DNA of 64,000 nucleotides from Arbacia lixula (taxonomy: Eukaryota > Echinodermata > Echinoidea > Arbacioida > Arbaciidae): assembly GCA_963669155.1 (NCBI GenBank), contig OZ022576.1, forward strand, positions 33,985,842-34,049,841. The letters run 5' to 3'. A program made the position numbers and the translations under genes. Shown one piece after another: positions 11,539-25,280 of the stretch (the stretch's first letter is position 1; the number at the start of each line of letters is the position of its first letter). The notes under the pieces were generated by a model. That model was not told the DNA's origin and searched no databases. It was given only the letters and a program-made list of their open reading frames with translations.

Positions 11539-11912
11539 TTAAAGGGCATATACTGCACTGGGAAGGCAAAAAAACCTTCAAAAGGTAATTGTTAGCAATC
11601 TTCTTGCCAATGGTCTTAAATTCATGTATTGTCCAATTTAGAAGCTTGCTGAAATTTATTTGCCCTCAGATGATCTACATTTTGAGTAATGAGTGACTAA
11701 ATCACAAATCCTCAAAATGTTCGGGCCAAACATTTTGAGGATTTAATCATTAATCATTAATTACTCCAAATATGGATCATTTGAGGGCAAATAACTTTCA
11801 GCAAGCTTCTAAAACGGGCAATATATGAATTTAAGACCATTGGCAAGAAGATTGCTAACAATTACCCTTTGAAGGCTTTTTTGCCTTCCCAGTACAGTAT
11901 ATGCCCTTTAAA
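11539..11912. mobile_element. TTAA-bounded foldback MITE, copy 1 (374 bp)
   Basis: It starts TTAAAGGGCATATACTG and ends CAGTATATGCCCTTTAA. The two halves are inverted copies of each other throughout, about 185 bp per arm, meeting near 11725 at CGGGCC between AATCCTCAAAATGTT and its complement. The terminal TTAA on both sides fits a TTAA target site as used by piggyBac-type transposases; that link is inference, since no transposase is present. Confidence 0.85.
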
Positions 11913-14570
11913 TAGGGAGGGGTGTGTTCAGTGGAAGGACCATTCTCATGCTATTCCTGGTTGATATTGTTGTTCAGAGGCCATGTTTGAGAGTCGGAGA
12001 GCCCACCCAGGCTTTAAGTTTCAGCATCCGATGTAAATTGACTTTAACAGTGATTTGTGAGGGCACGATTTTGCAACATGAATCACAAGGTCACTCCAGG
12101 GTTTGAAGTTGCGTCTGGTAAATATTGGGTATAAATTTCCAGTTGGTGCGGGGAGGAGAGGAGACGCATTAGAAAGCACTTAAGTGATAGTGTGGATGAT
12201 ACCTTCATTGCAGACCTTCTCAGGGTTCCGCAAAGACGTGTCTCCGCTAAGGCCTATTATAACCTTTTAGCAAAGGAACTGATTAATCCAAATCTGTGAT
12301 TGCCCATACTATGTGCAGGGTTATTTTCACAAAGAGAAATACAACAGGTGGTACTGTGCCAAGTTATGAACTTACATCATACATTTGATTGTAATAGTTC
12401 TCAACATAATGTAGGTACATTGATGCTCTATTGACAATTTTGAACCGCGAAAACTGGGCTGTAATGGGGAGTTTGGTACTGTTTCCTTTAGATTGTTTCC
12501 TTGATCCGGGGAAAAGAAAGAAAAAAAGCAGAATGGAAAATGGAAGATTGGAACCAATGAGGAGGATATCTCGAGCTATTTCTCCCCACCAGCTAGGACA
12601 GAGTATATTGATATATGGATTGCTATATTTTTGGATTTTCTATGAATATCAACTTTAACTGTTTAGTGAATGAGTCCAGTAGTAGTATTTGGGATCAGAT
12701 ATAGGTCAATTGATCCTTTGCTGAATACTGTGTGTTGGTCTATAAGAGATCCCCCCCATCATCTGGCTCCACCATTCCCCCATCCTGTACTAACAAGGAC
12801 ATGTCAATTGATGGTAACTCATTATCAAACACTCTTTACCCCTCAAATTCAGTCCATTTCACGACTCTTTTAGGTCATTTAGACGCAAACTGCACAGAGA
12901 AGGTCTTTCTTCCATACCAGTTTTCAAGCAACTGTGTGAATTTGTTTCCTTTGTGGAGTTGTTATTCGCACCCCCTCCAGTTAGATATTATGAAGGTAAT
13001 TTAGGTTTTGAGACAGCACTGCTGAATACATGAAATTTAGAGTTTCTTTACAAAATTCTTTTTAGATACCACTATTCATTTTTTGGTATTGAAAATATGA
13101 TGTGCATGTACTTTACCCTTTAGTGTGTATTTTTATTTCTTTAGCATGATCTTGTTGAATTCTTTTGAAATAGGCTACTCTGTAAATCAATCAGACATCT
13201 CCTTAATGATTATGATGAAAAAAGTACAACTTTCATAAGAGAAGGCCTAGTTCCTGGGGATTTGTTCAAATTTTCAATACATCTCTTGGTATTTGTTGAA
13301 CATATGATTTTATACAGTAGTGTTCGTAAATGATGGATTCTAGGTAATATTGTTGATAATGGAATGAAGTAGATATCTATCCAGCCTCAATTTCCGTGTT
13401 TGGTTTGGAATAAATGTCTGAACTCTCGAGTGGCGCAAAATGTCTTTTTGGCTTGGGAAAAAAAATAAACCTGTGTATGGTTTCTGAACAGGGTTGTGAG
13501 CTCCAACAATCGTCTTTTTGAATTGCTGATTGAATCAATCAAATGGGAGAAGGTGATGCGTTCGATGTCCATGAATGAGCACGGTAGTGAGTGTGAGTGT
13601 GAGTGAGTGTGTGTCTGTCTGTTCGTTCATTCGTTCGTTCGGCGACCATGGAACTTGTCTTTTTGTCTCTTTCCCCCCTAGGATGTTTTCTATCCAAACA
13701 CTTCCTCACATCTTGCTCCTATTAAGAGGAACTTTTCAGCTTCCCTACCCAGTCCGCCGGTCTCCCTTCAATGGATTTGTGATTTTTTGTCTCTGTCCAC
13801 TCTCCGACCTCCCATCTTCTGCGCAATTCTCCACGTCTTTGTTGTTGCTGAATCAGGCAGAGAAGCAAAAGTCAAAATCATAACACTAGCTATCAAAATC
13901 ATCACTCTGATACGGCCAGACAACCTCGCTCCAATATTGACAAGAATTTTTAGAAATATTTAGAATGATAACAGAGGGCAACTTCAAAGGCATTCCCACC
14001 CATGAATTATTAGAGGTCGTAAATAGGAAGTCACAGAACAATGTTTGTGTTTGACAACTGTCATGTTTGCAGTTTGACTGCCTAGTAGTAGGATGGTTGT
14101 AGATGTCACCTCATGTGAGAAGTTCATGATAGACACTTGATTTTTCGAAACATATATGAGGTAGGGTCAGTGAGTTACGTATCCTGCCAAAACCCCTGAG
14201 TGCTACACCACATTTTATCTTATTTTTCACTACTATGTAATCTTCATAATCATCATCAAAAGTTATATTTACCTTAATAACAGCACAGAAAAGACAAGAT
14301 TAAAACCATGTGTTTCATAATATGGTCACGTCGGATGAGTAGACACTTTTGCTCATAAAGAAAAATGTGTAAAAAGTCACATGAATATCATTTGAAAAAA
14401 GATGAGTAGTCATGCATGACACTCCCTTCAGAAACGTGATAATCCTCTGTTAGAGGGGATATTTAGACTTGTGTTCACATCCAATATTTCTTGAATCAAA
14501 TTTTATAAATGGCATATTTATAAAAATGATAATCCTTGAATCAGCTGCCTTTTTCCATTGAAAGTGAACA

Positions 14571-14820
14571 TTAAAGGGAATATACTATACTGGGAAGACA
14601 AAAAACATTCATAAGGGTGATTGTGAGGCCAGAACAATTTGAGGATTTGTGATTTAATAACTAATTACTCCAAATACAGATCATTTGAGGGTAAATAACT
14701 TGCAGCAAGTTTCTATAATGGACAATATGTAAATTAAGACCATTGGTAAGAAGATTGCTCATGATACCCTGTTAAAAGGCTTTTGTCTCCCCAGTATGTG
14801 TGTGCATTTGTATACTTTTA
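14571..14820. mobile_element. TTAA-bounded foldback MITE, copy 2 (internally deleted)
   Basis: It starts TTAAAGGGAATATAC like copies 1 and 3, but after about 55 bp jumps into the right arm (AACAATTTGAGGATTTGTG), so most of the left arm is missing. The right end is eroded (CCCCAGTATGTGTGTGC...). The element can no longer form the full hairpin. Confidence 0.75.
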
Positions 14821-15926
14821 ACAGCAGAGTTGAGAAACAAATAAGTGTGTGTTTGCATTAATGTTGAAAGAAAACTCATTTATCATGTAAAGAAACGCTG
14901 ATTCGAGCCAAGAAACATGGATGTGAACATGCCTGGTCTTTGTCACCTATCCTGACCCCGAGTGAGTGGGAGGGGGAAGACCCATCATGCTGAGCAGTCT
15001 CTTCTTTGAAGAGCGTCTGCCGCAGGAAACAATAAGTGATGTCAACAGGAACTTACAAATTGTCATCTCTTTTGTTTTCGAGATAAACAATCAACAGAGC
15101 GTCATGGTTCCAATCATAGAAATGGGTGACAAAGGACTGTAGTAAACATGACGCAGATTGGAGGCCCAACTCTAGGAATTGTCCCATGTCTTCAACTTGT
15201 AGGACATATTTAAAAGAAACAATGTACAGTTACAAATTACACAGGGAACAGTCAACATATTATCCTATCCGAGATTTATCTTGCATTTTTCGTCATTTTC
15301 TATTCATGTTAACTGTTTTTTTCCTGAACTGAAAATTGCTTATGCAATTTCTGCACAAAGCTTTTAATCAAAATTGAATTTGCTCTTGATATTTGGTATC
15401 TTGAATATATGATCTCTTGCACAGCTTTTCTGACCTTGCGACACCTTGAGTCATCCAGGGAAGACAAGACCCTGAATTTGATAACTTGCGAAGAGCGTGA
15501 ATGAAAAAATTAATCATCTTTGTTTGAGGCAGGAAAAGAAGTACACATTGAACCAGTAAAAAGGATCTAACTGCTTCCCTGCCAGACTCCATTCTGCTCT
15601 ATGGTTACGGTGTGTAAATAAAACTGTATTACCGGTGCAAAAATGTTTCAATGGTACATAAATAGTTAATAGATGACTGGTATGCACTGGGCTTGATAGT
15701 CGAATCTCTGCCAGCAACCCCAATCTCAATCATCATGTGAATGTCAAGATTGCAGGCAGAGTTACTATGAGTAAAACTTTGGGGGAAATGTACTCTAATT
15801 TTATTGATTTAATTATATGCCCTTTGTGCATAGACTGGGCCTTTTGTACCCTTATGGTATATCAAGCAAGTTTGTGTGTTTGTGTGAGTGTGGAGGAAAG
15901 ATAAGGAAGGAATGGAGATTCTGTGA

Positions 15927-15993
15927 TAGTCTCCCTTCCATATGCAGGCTGTTTGGCATTTTTAATCCATACATATGATACACAGGTCCGACA
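15927..15993 (+). repeat. TAGCCTG-type interspersed repeat, diverged copy
   Basis: It carries TAGTCTCCC...GCAGGCTG, then ATTTTTAATCCATAC and ACAGGTCCGAC, the same order of motifs as at 24623 and 50963. It is the most diverged of the four copies I see. Confidence 0.5.
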
Positions 15994-16116
15994 TTTTATT
16001 TATTTATTTTATTAACATTTTATTTCAACAGGGTTGCCCTTTCAGTTAAATAACTGATCTACCAAGGGGCCCTGCATACTATAAAAAAAACAACAAAAAC
16101 AACGATGTTTTGGTTG

Positions 16117-16163
16117 TTTGGGTGAAAGTTGCCTCGCAACTTACACCCAAAGATCGCGATCTT
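16117..16163. repeat. Short hairpin plus 14-bp palindrome
   Basis: Sixteen-base arms (TTTGGGTGAAAGTTGC and its partner, one mismatch) with a 3-base loop at 16117-16151. This runs into the perfect palindrome AAGATCGCGATCTT at 16150-16163. The stem is too short for a typical microRNA precursor. Confidence 0.75.
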
Positions 16164-19100
16164 AGAAAAATCACGTTTCTTGCTGGCCAGGGTAAATGGG
16201 GCTTTTCTCTAGTTCTTCACTGGCTCACCTGAGATTGAAGAAGAGGTAAATGAAGAAGAGGTGAATAAACTTTGTCACACTAGACCCGAAATATGTTCTT
16301 GTTTTAGTTTGAATTAGAAATGTCCCAACAGCCTGGATGCTAGTCTAACACTGAACTACATCCCCAGTCCATTAAAAACAAGGAGCCTGAATTAATCTAG
16401 TTCCTGAAGCAATAGAAACTAGCTAAAATGAGACGTGACAGACAACACATAAGTTGTGCTGTGCTCCAGATAATATTTAATGTCCTTTGCAAGATATCGT
16501 TAGCAGCTGGCTGACGAGTAACATGGTAGATACAGTTTCATCTCTGGCAAATTGAGTTAAAGACGATTTGACTCCGCATAACACAGCGTAATTCTGTTTT
16601 TATCAAGTCCTGGTGTACAAAAGGATATTGATATTGATATGATTCTGCCAGGAGCCCTTCAAACTACTCAATCCCCTATCTACCGTAGTATGGGGTTATC
16701 TAAATAATGAATGGATTGGATCATTAACAATTGTAAATATTAAATGCATAATCATCTTTATAATTTGATAATGCGTTGTTTAAGTGTTCACTATTTGCGA
16801 TTGTGATAGTAGTCCACTCCCACGCATATTTTGACCCTTTTAGGGTTTTTTTGTCAATGAACTATTGTGAAATGAAGTGAAACAAATATGAACTTTACCA
16901 TATCTGATATTTGCTATATAAAGTATGTTGGAGTAGTTGAGTGATTATATCTCAACGAGTGAGATATGATAATTTTATGAATCATTTATGAAAAGGAAAG
17001 GATGAAAAAGGCGAAATTCCATTTGTGGTTGGTAGGAGAGACTTACTTTTCAAGGTCACCTTTATTCAGAATAAGCTCCAGAATTTCTTGAATCCACATT
17101 TTCTTTTGTGTATCCGCAATTTGTTGACAGCTTTATAAATGAGTCATGATATTGGAATTAATTCTTTGCTCTATTTGTCACAAAAAGATTTTGCATTTAC
17201 TTAATCTCACTCCCAAATTGATTAGCAATAGCTCATGATTATGGATATATTTCTATACACGATGTTAGGAGGATATCATTATTTGCACTAGTAGGCCCCT
17301 ATCATGAAAACAATATTCAAAGCGAAGATGATATTAAAGCTAGTGTGTCTGGAATTATTGTGACTTAAAGGAAATCTGGTTTCATAGTGAGGGAAAGCAA
17401 AGGTGATAGATATGAAAGGGGGATAAGTGTGTGTGTGAGTGTGTATACTTGTGTGTGGGTTTTGGGTGGGGGGGGGGGTAGGTGAAGGTCAATCAAGCAC
17501 AACATGAGGTGAAAGGGAGGAGCAATGGAAGGAGGGGCAGAGGGAAAAAACACATTTACTCTGTGGCTGTATCATTGGTTGGGTTGGCTTTGGTGGTAAG
17601 CTGCATGTTCTGCTTAGTTGCTTAGTAGCTTCCTCTCTTCTGCAAACTATCCTTTGTCGCTTGGTGCCTGTGGTCTACCCATCTCTCTAGCCCTAATCCT
17701 GGATTACATCCACAATCAGTCATGGGTGTGGGAACCAGCCAGTCTGAAAGTGTGGTTTTAAAATCGTGTACCCAGCCAGCCAGCCATGTAAAAATAGCTC
17801 CACCTTAATGAGAGTTTCAACCTTCATTTAGTTTTGTTGTCGTAAACATGCGGTGGTAGCCCCACATACGACATACACGCAAGCCCGCCCGTGTAACATG
17901 TCGTTAGAGATGAAAACACTTTGATAGAAAGAAAAGTGACAGATAACCTGTCTGAAATTTGACAAAAGGAGTTCATTCAAAGCATGGTTTTCATTCATGT
18001 GTCATGATTTCAGACCTACAGTGCCTTAAAAAAAGCACAGTGCTGCCTGATGTCTCTGTAATCTCTGCTACATTGTGAAGCAATACTGCTTGCAGATCAA
18101 TGTCCATTAGAGGCTGATCCCATACGGTTTGACCAGTCTATTCAGACCGGTCCATCTGGGCACTCAACCAGCGGGCGATCCTTCTTTGTACATGGGCCAA
18201 GTGACAGGCTGACCAGCCGACCAGAAATCCTGTTGCTCAGATACAGAAAATAAAAATTAGGGGCATTTTTTTTTGCCATTCATATCCAGCCCATCATTTC
18301 TGCTGCCTGATAAAGACATCTGGACCTCAAATTTATTCATTTTTCATGAATATGTATCATTGTATTTAATGGGTTCTGAAGAAATATGGAATGTCAGTTT
18401 TGTTACTAAGATTTAATATATTTTTATTGAGTCTTGGAAAAACTCTTTCATGTAAAGTTTTGTGCTATGTTACTCGAACCTAAACTTATGCTATATCAGA
18501 TGTACTGAATGCAAATCAGTCTTGAAATCTGTTATAAAAAGAGTCATTAACCTCCACTATGGTTAACAAGACCAAACTTCAGCGTTGAAGCTCAACATTT
18601 CACAGTGTAACCCTCATCCTTCTTTCTTCATGCAAGTGGCATTCATTGTTATCCTGAGTCAAGTAAAATAATGACGTCACTTCTTCAATTTCCTTTGCGG
18701 ACTCAATGTGGATATATATATAAAGTTGTTTGTCTATATTCTGAAATGGACTTCCGCAGCCGATCGTAATCGGCGTCTTGCTTTGTGGAGCGTTCTCCCC
18801 GTACGACCTTCCCCGCTTTACTGCTCCCTCTCCTCATTCAGAAATCTGGGTATCGGGTTTGTGTTACAATATTAGCTGCTGGCCTGACAATGTGCGATGT
18901 ACGTAGGAGCCACTTGCTAGTGCAATGGGGATTATATGAGTCAGACTGAGTCAAAAAGTCACACTTTCAGCAACCACCAAGACACTTGCAAGAAGGGGGC
19001 TCCCGTTTGAATCCACTCAATCCCATAGGCATGAAACTGTGCTTGAATTCATATGGGGTTGTCGATGCTTGGTACTGAGTGGGTTGATCGTATATGCAGT

Positions 19101-20605
19101 GTGATTAGATAGTGGATATCCAAGAATGGGTCGAGTGGAAGGAGGGAAGGGGGCTAAGAAAACTATTGGTTGACTTGAGGGGGTTTATTCTTTCTTTATG
19201 ATAGTACACATGGATTATTGGGGATATTCTGGTCAATTGTGGGTTTTTTTTCCCACCAATGGAAAGTCTCCAAAGTGGGGTATGCATTCAGAGCAAAACT
19301 CCTAAAAATATCACTCCTTGATCAAAATAGACCTCCTTATTAATGATAGATCCCTATATCAGGTCAGTCTAGAGGAGGCAGGCCTGAGAGGGGGTAAGAT
19401 GCAAGGGAGCTGAGAGAATGAAGAAGTAATTATAATTGCAGTCAGAAAGTCAAACAACACACAGGCACTGAGCTGATCTACAGAAATGAGTTTAAAGTTG
19501 AAATAAGATTTTAGGAACGGGAGAGAGGAAGACCAGCGTGTAATCCTCTGGCTACTGGCCGCAGTCGCAAATCAGAGCGCTCAAGCGAGAGCATAAAAGC
19601 CGTAGATTTGACTGCAGCCCTGGAGAAGCACTTGTAAGAGTGTCATCCTCCTCAAAAAGAAGACAGAGGCACTTGCAAGACTTCCAAGGCTTCTAGCCAC
19701 AAGGAGGTATAAAGTTCATGTCACACCCGCTCACATGCTTGATTGATGCAGCTCCCAACATCCGCGGACTAGGTCTAGACTCTAGTCCAAACTGCTTTTC
19801 TAGTTAATTCCCCCTATATTGTGCTCGGATCATCTTCACTCCGAATAGAAGATGAACAATCTGAAGGTCAGCAGGCAGACACCCTCTTTATAGGATGTCA
19901 GGGTTAGGTTGTGGCGAGAAGTTACAGAGGGTTTTGATGATGAAGGCAAACACGAAAGTTTAGTCTCGTATTTTCGAAATGTATGCACAACTTTCCCTCT
20001 AACTGCGTAGTAACGCGTTATTACATACACCTGTATTGCGCAATTCAGTTTCAAATGGATGGGACACACTCTGAATCTATTAGTTGTTGCTACTCGAACA
20101 ACTTGAACAACCTCAGACAAACTTTGGGGTTACCATTAGTAACATATTGTTAGAATGAGATTAACAATATTTGCATACATAATGATTGCATTGTATCTCT
20201 GTATATGAGAGATAGAGGATTTGACTTGTGTTTGATTCATATCAATCATAACACCTTAAAAGACAGAGCATGGAGCTCATATGTGCTCAGAATTGCGGAA
20301 AGTCCAGTGCTTGAAACCACGACCTGCAATTTCTCTCCTCGATCCACTTTGGCCCCCCCTGAAAGCTTCACTCGCTTGCACACTCGTGGAGTCTTGTCCC
20401 AGGTGCAAGCGATTTCCGCGGACATAACATTGATGCTGGTAGAAGCTTCCTGGTGCTGATGTATCCCACACATACTCCATGTTGCATTTCACACCCGGGG
20501 CTGGTTCCACCAAGACGAACCCGTTAGAGTACCACTACTATATAGTGCCAGTACCTGTACTTGTACCAATGTTGATTATTTGGAGCACTACTCTACACTG
20601 CTCTG

Positions 20606-20977
20606 TTAAAGGGTATATACTGTACTGGCAAGACAAAAAGGCCTTCAAAAGGTGATCGTGAGCAATCTTCTTGCTAATGGTCTTAAATTCATGTATTGTC
20701 CATTTTAGAAACTTGCTGAAAGTTATTTGACCTCATATGGTCCACATTTGAAGTAATTAATGATTAAATCACAAGTCCTCGAAATGTTCGGCCCGAACAA
20801 TTCGAGGATTTGTGATTTAATCACTAATTACTCTAAATGTGGCTAATTTTAGGGCAAATAACTTTCAGCAAGTTTCTAAAATGGGCAATACATGAATTTT
20901 AGACCATTGGCAAGAAGATTGCTCACGATCACATTTGAAGGCGTTTTTGTCTTGCCAGTACAGTATATGCCCTTTAA
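20606..20977. mobile_element. TTAA-bounded foldback MITE, copy 3 (372 bp)
   Basis: Full-length relative of the 11539 copy: TTAAAGGGTATATACTG at the left end and CAGTATATGCCCTTTAA at the right, arms about 184 bp, centre near 20791 (TCCTCGAAATGTTCG and its inverted partner). Several minus-strand frames across 20865-21178 are incidental. Confidence 0.85.
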
Positions 20978-22498
20978 TGATGTTAGTCTTTGCAGTCCAG
21001 TGCACTTTCTCACATCTTTGGAAAGTGGGATTCTGACATTGCAGTAGAGACATAGATTAAGATGTAGTAATGATAAGGATGATGGGCTGTAATCATAGCA
21101 TTCTGTCATCATTGGGTCTGGAATTTTATTTAATTTCATCATTTTTAAGATGATTGTTTTCCAATATCTTGAAATCAAACAAGAACAAGATCCTTGGATA
21201 TGGCAGAATGGAACTACATGGATTACAGATCCTGTAGTGTGTACTACTGCTACCCCTAACCTGTCAGTTTAATTTTAACGTAGCATTGGTATTAGTATCA
21301 TTAAGGCGCTGTGAAAGTGGTGTGCGGTGTTCAGAAAATACTGTATTCGGTTGCAATTCTGGGTCAGAGCAACACACAGCCAAATCCTGAAAATATTTGG
21401 ACAAATGCTCCCATCTGAGCCTATGTTTCCTACGAGGGATATCAGCTTTCTTGTCACTCACTCACTCACTCCTTGTTTTCCGCATTAACAGTAAGATGAT
21501 GACCCATGAAGTCAGTCAAAAGGTCCATGATGAAACTAACATAATGGGGCAAATTTAGTAATTAAATCTATATAAAGCCTCTTTTCACACTCTTAAGTTT
21601 GTTATCCATCACTGGCTGTGGTTTTAACATGGTAAAGTTCATTTTGTTACCTGCAATATCTGCTTTTTGACATTATTTAACAATGAAAGAAGATATCTGC
21701 CATCTATTTATGTACATTTTTATAAATTTTTCATAAATATTACACAGTTCTTATCCCTTACCCATGATACACTGGAAAAAAGTAAGAAAATGCTGAATAA
21801 TATTTGAAGAAAATCTAGGGTAAAGCCTTTCAATATTGGTTTGATATGAGTTGGATATTTCTCAAGGCAGTTGTAGAGGAAGTTTTTACATTCTCCATCG
21901 TTTTCTGCAAGGTCATTTCCAGAGTTCACTGTGGGTTGACGCAGCACGTGGCTCAAACTGATGCGTGAAAATGGAAGTTTCCTTCCAGTGAGACTAATGG
22001 CTGATGCGCAGAAAGGAGGAAGGAATTAGAATCCTAACCTAAATTTCCTAATTTAGTTTAGGAAACTACAAATCTCCACATCCCTCTGATATATGGAGCA
22101 GTGGATTGAGGAAAATGTGTGTTTTTTCCTCTCAAACATTGCAACGTAATGAAATTGTGCAGATGTACAACTTGTGCATTGATGTAAAAAAACATGTCTT
22201 AAGCTATATCAATTTTGGAAGCATGATTAAGTTTGTAAAGTCATTGAAAAGTAGCACAGTGGGCAGGATAATGCTAAGTGCGGTATCATATTTTACTTGC
22301 ATTCTTTATAATAATAATGTAGTTTATAGAACTGAGAGTAAGCACTGGAGAATTTTGTTCTCAATTTTAAAATTACTTGATACAAATTATTTTGGTATAG
22401 ATGAATTAATTTGATATTTGAAAGCATTCATTTGCAAATTCATCACACATAACATGTATTTCAATGCCCTAATCTGTCTGTTGTGATATCATAAGAGT

Positions 22499-22500
22499 GA

Positions 22501-22531
<31 letters not shown>
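22499..22531 (+). repeat. (GA)n microsatellite
   Basis: A short GA run with one GGGA start. Confidence 0.9.
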
Positions 22532-23755
22532 GTGGAGAGTTTTACATGGCTGTTGCAGACTGCCATGGGAGGCCCATAAAACATCTGTCAAAATTGACCT
22601 CAGCTATAAACCACCACCCATTAATCCCATCAAAATACTAACAATTTACCCAAGCAAGAAATGGAATAATGCTCCCCTCTTTGTTGGCGCTTGTCTAAAA
22701 GGTTCACTGCCATGTCCCGGTGTGTTGTGAGGATGGCAAGATGTGATGTGATGTGAGTCAGTGAAAAGCAGACCGCAGTTTGTTTGAGAGGAATAGTTCG
22801 GCACTCTCTGCTCACGCAAGGCCAGTGTTCATGTTTGTAAGTCAGCCAAACCATATTGTTTATGATATATTATTCATACATGATAAATTTCATTATGCAT
22901 TGTTAGATATGCCCCCTTTTAAGACAAAGCGGGTGAAAGAATATCACCATATATCAAAACAGGTTTAGAATGATGCCACAAATGCTCTTTCATGGTTTTA
23001 TTATTCTTGAAAACGATCATTCTTTAATCTGGTACATATTTGTCAATCTATCTGTGAATTGTAGAAGAAAGAAAGAAAATAATAAGAATCTTTTTTCAGT
23101 AAAGAGCTACACACATGTGGTCTGCTGAATGACCAATATAATAGACCATGAACAAGTACAAATTTGCAATAGGGTTACAGTGGTTTTCTCCAGGGAAACC
23201 CAGAAGTGAGTCTCTGTGACCGAGTTTGATACTTTCAGCAATTTACAGCCTGCCCTCATCTGTTCATGGTCAGCACTAGGTCAGAGTCAGGTCAGCGACA
23301 GTGTGTGTGTGTTTGTGTGTATGTATGTATGTATGACTGCATACACACAGACACACAGATACTTAAACATACCGGTACACATATCACATTGCTCACACAC
23401 AAACAACATGGTATGGATATGTGTGTTTTTGACACAAATACTTTGGATGAACTTCTAAGCTATTAGCTCGTCAGCCCCCTGCTATTTCAAATAAACATCT
23501 CCTCTCAGCTTTGATACCCTGAACCTTCATTCCACTTTTCACTTTTATTTCTTATTTTTGTACCTCCTGTAGGGAGAAGTGAAGTGCCTTAAAGTCATGT
23601 TTTGGGGAAATAAGTGTTTATGCAGGAAAGATTTCCCCTTCTATAATGTGCCAAAAGACAACACATTAGAATTTCCAAGCCAAGTTCAAAGGAATGCAAT
23701 CAAAGTTTTGCAGACAAGCATAGTAAGGGATGAAAAGCAAGAGTTTATTGCAGTA

Positions 23756-23970
23756 TACTCCAGCTCAAAGGAATTAACAAAGGGAAAGGGAAGAAAGGGA
23801 AGGAAGCGTAGTTTTAAACCGTGGTATATTTTGTCCAGTTCAGCATGAAACATGCTGCTTTTTAGGCTAAATGTTTCATGCTGAACTGGACAAAATATAC
23901 TTAAAACTGAGGCTCCTTCCATTTCTTCCCTTTCTCTTTCCCTATGCCAATTCCTTTGAGCTGTAGTGTA
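23756..23970. repeat. Long inverted repeat, arms about 98 bp
   Basis: The left arm (23756 to about 23853) contains CAGCTCAAAGGAATT, AAAGGGAAGAAAGGGAAGGA and TTTGTCCAGTTCAGCATGAA. The right arm (about 23872-23970) is its reverse complement with few changes. The loop is about 20 bases (TGCTGCTTTTTAGGCTAA region). It appears to be a foldback element or an inverted duplication. Confidence 0.85.
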
Positions 23971-24316
23971 GGTAAATTTTCAGATGTATCATGACAAGAT
24001 TTATGCTAGTATTGTGAGCTGTGATTGCACAATTCAGATAAAAATATTCGTCAGAGAAGAAATTGCCCTCCTACAGTAAAAAGGCTTTAGCCCAAACAGT
24101 TATCACTTATTTGAAAAATGTCACAATCCTTTTAACAAACATTTTTGTTTCTAAAAAAATGTAATTTCAAACAGTTTTCTATTAGCAGTAACTCCAGAAA
24201 GGGGTGAAAAATGCTCTTTTTCTAGCAAAGGAAAATGTAGACTGAAGGATAAGTTTATCTTATGTCAAGGGTGCTGAGATGTCATCTGGCTCCTCCGAAC
24301 ACCCTAATTTTTTTAA

Positions 24317-24343
24317 TTTTTTTTTTTTTTTTTTTGGGGGGGG
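24317..24343 (+). repeat. T19G8 homopolymer junction
   Basis: A second T run followed directly by a G run, as at 2929-2960. Confidence 0.9.
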
Positions 24344-24622
24344 TGCGAACAAAAAGTTATTTTGATGTAAGAATGCCCCAAATGAGACGTTGATTCCTGC
24401 CTGAGGAAAAATGTTTTACTTGAAGCATCTTTCTGCTGTTCATGTGAAAGCGCTTTCCCTGTCTCACAGCTGATCTCCAAGGTCTCGGCAAACCAGATCA
24501 GATCTAGACCAGGCAATAATGAAGTGGTAATAACTTCCCCTTGTCCTCGCCCACTTCCTATCTCCGGTCCAGTGCACAGCCAACATTCAGTCATGGTTAT
24601 TCCCGCTGCTCATGCGGCAGTC

Positions 24623-24700
24623 TAGCCTGGCTCCCAGGCTATGGGTATTTTTAATCTATACTGTAAAATTTAAACAGGTCTGACTGCAGGAGACTAATCA
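24623..24700 (+). repeat. TAGCCTG-type interspersed repeat
   Basis: It begins with a small hairpin TAGCCTG-GCTCC-CAGGCTA, then ATTTTTAATCTATACTGTAA, AACAGGTCTGACTGCAGGAG and ACTAATCA. The same order occurs at 50963, and in weaker form at 15927 and 55963. Confidence 0.7.
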
Positions 24701-25280
24701 CTCAGCGAGCTTCTCTCCAGCTTGAGATAGAAGCTTGGTAGAAGAGGAAAAATGTATGTAGCCTTGTAAGTAGGAGACATGAATGTACACTTGCGAAAAC
24801 TTGGATTAAAGATATCAAACAGCTTGGAAGCCGGGCTAGTAATTGTGACGTTTCTGCTCAATAAATTGTAATTTATTATTTGATTATTTTAATTGGTTGC
24901 ACAAAATGAATCCATTCTCAAGTAAACTGAGAAATTACTCATATGAATCTGTTTTGCAGAATGTATACAGGAATATTCCCATATTGATTGTGATAGTTGT
25001 ATCATTTTAACACAATTGCCATTTAGTGAAATCATTTAATTCAAACAAAATACATCCAGGCTAGCCCTGCAAATCACAGAGACAGTGTGAGAAAGATATC
25101 TCCTATGGGAGTGATAAGTTATGCTCAATTTATCTTATAAAGTGATTGGTCATGTTACCTCTCAGATTGGACCAGAACCCTTAAAGAAATAAGGAAAAGA
25201 AATTCCCTCAGAAACATCCAACTACTTTCTTTTATTCAAGATGAAGGGTGTGTTGTTCAAGGTTAGAAACAGGACTCTTT

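Noticed and set aside
16117..16151. MicroRNA precursor
   Set aside because: The stem is only 16 bp with a 3-base loop, shorter than a pre-miRNA.
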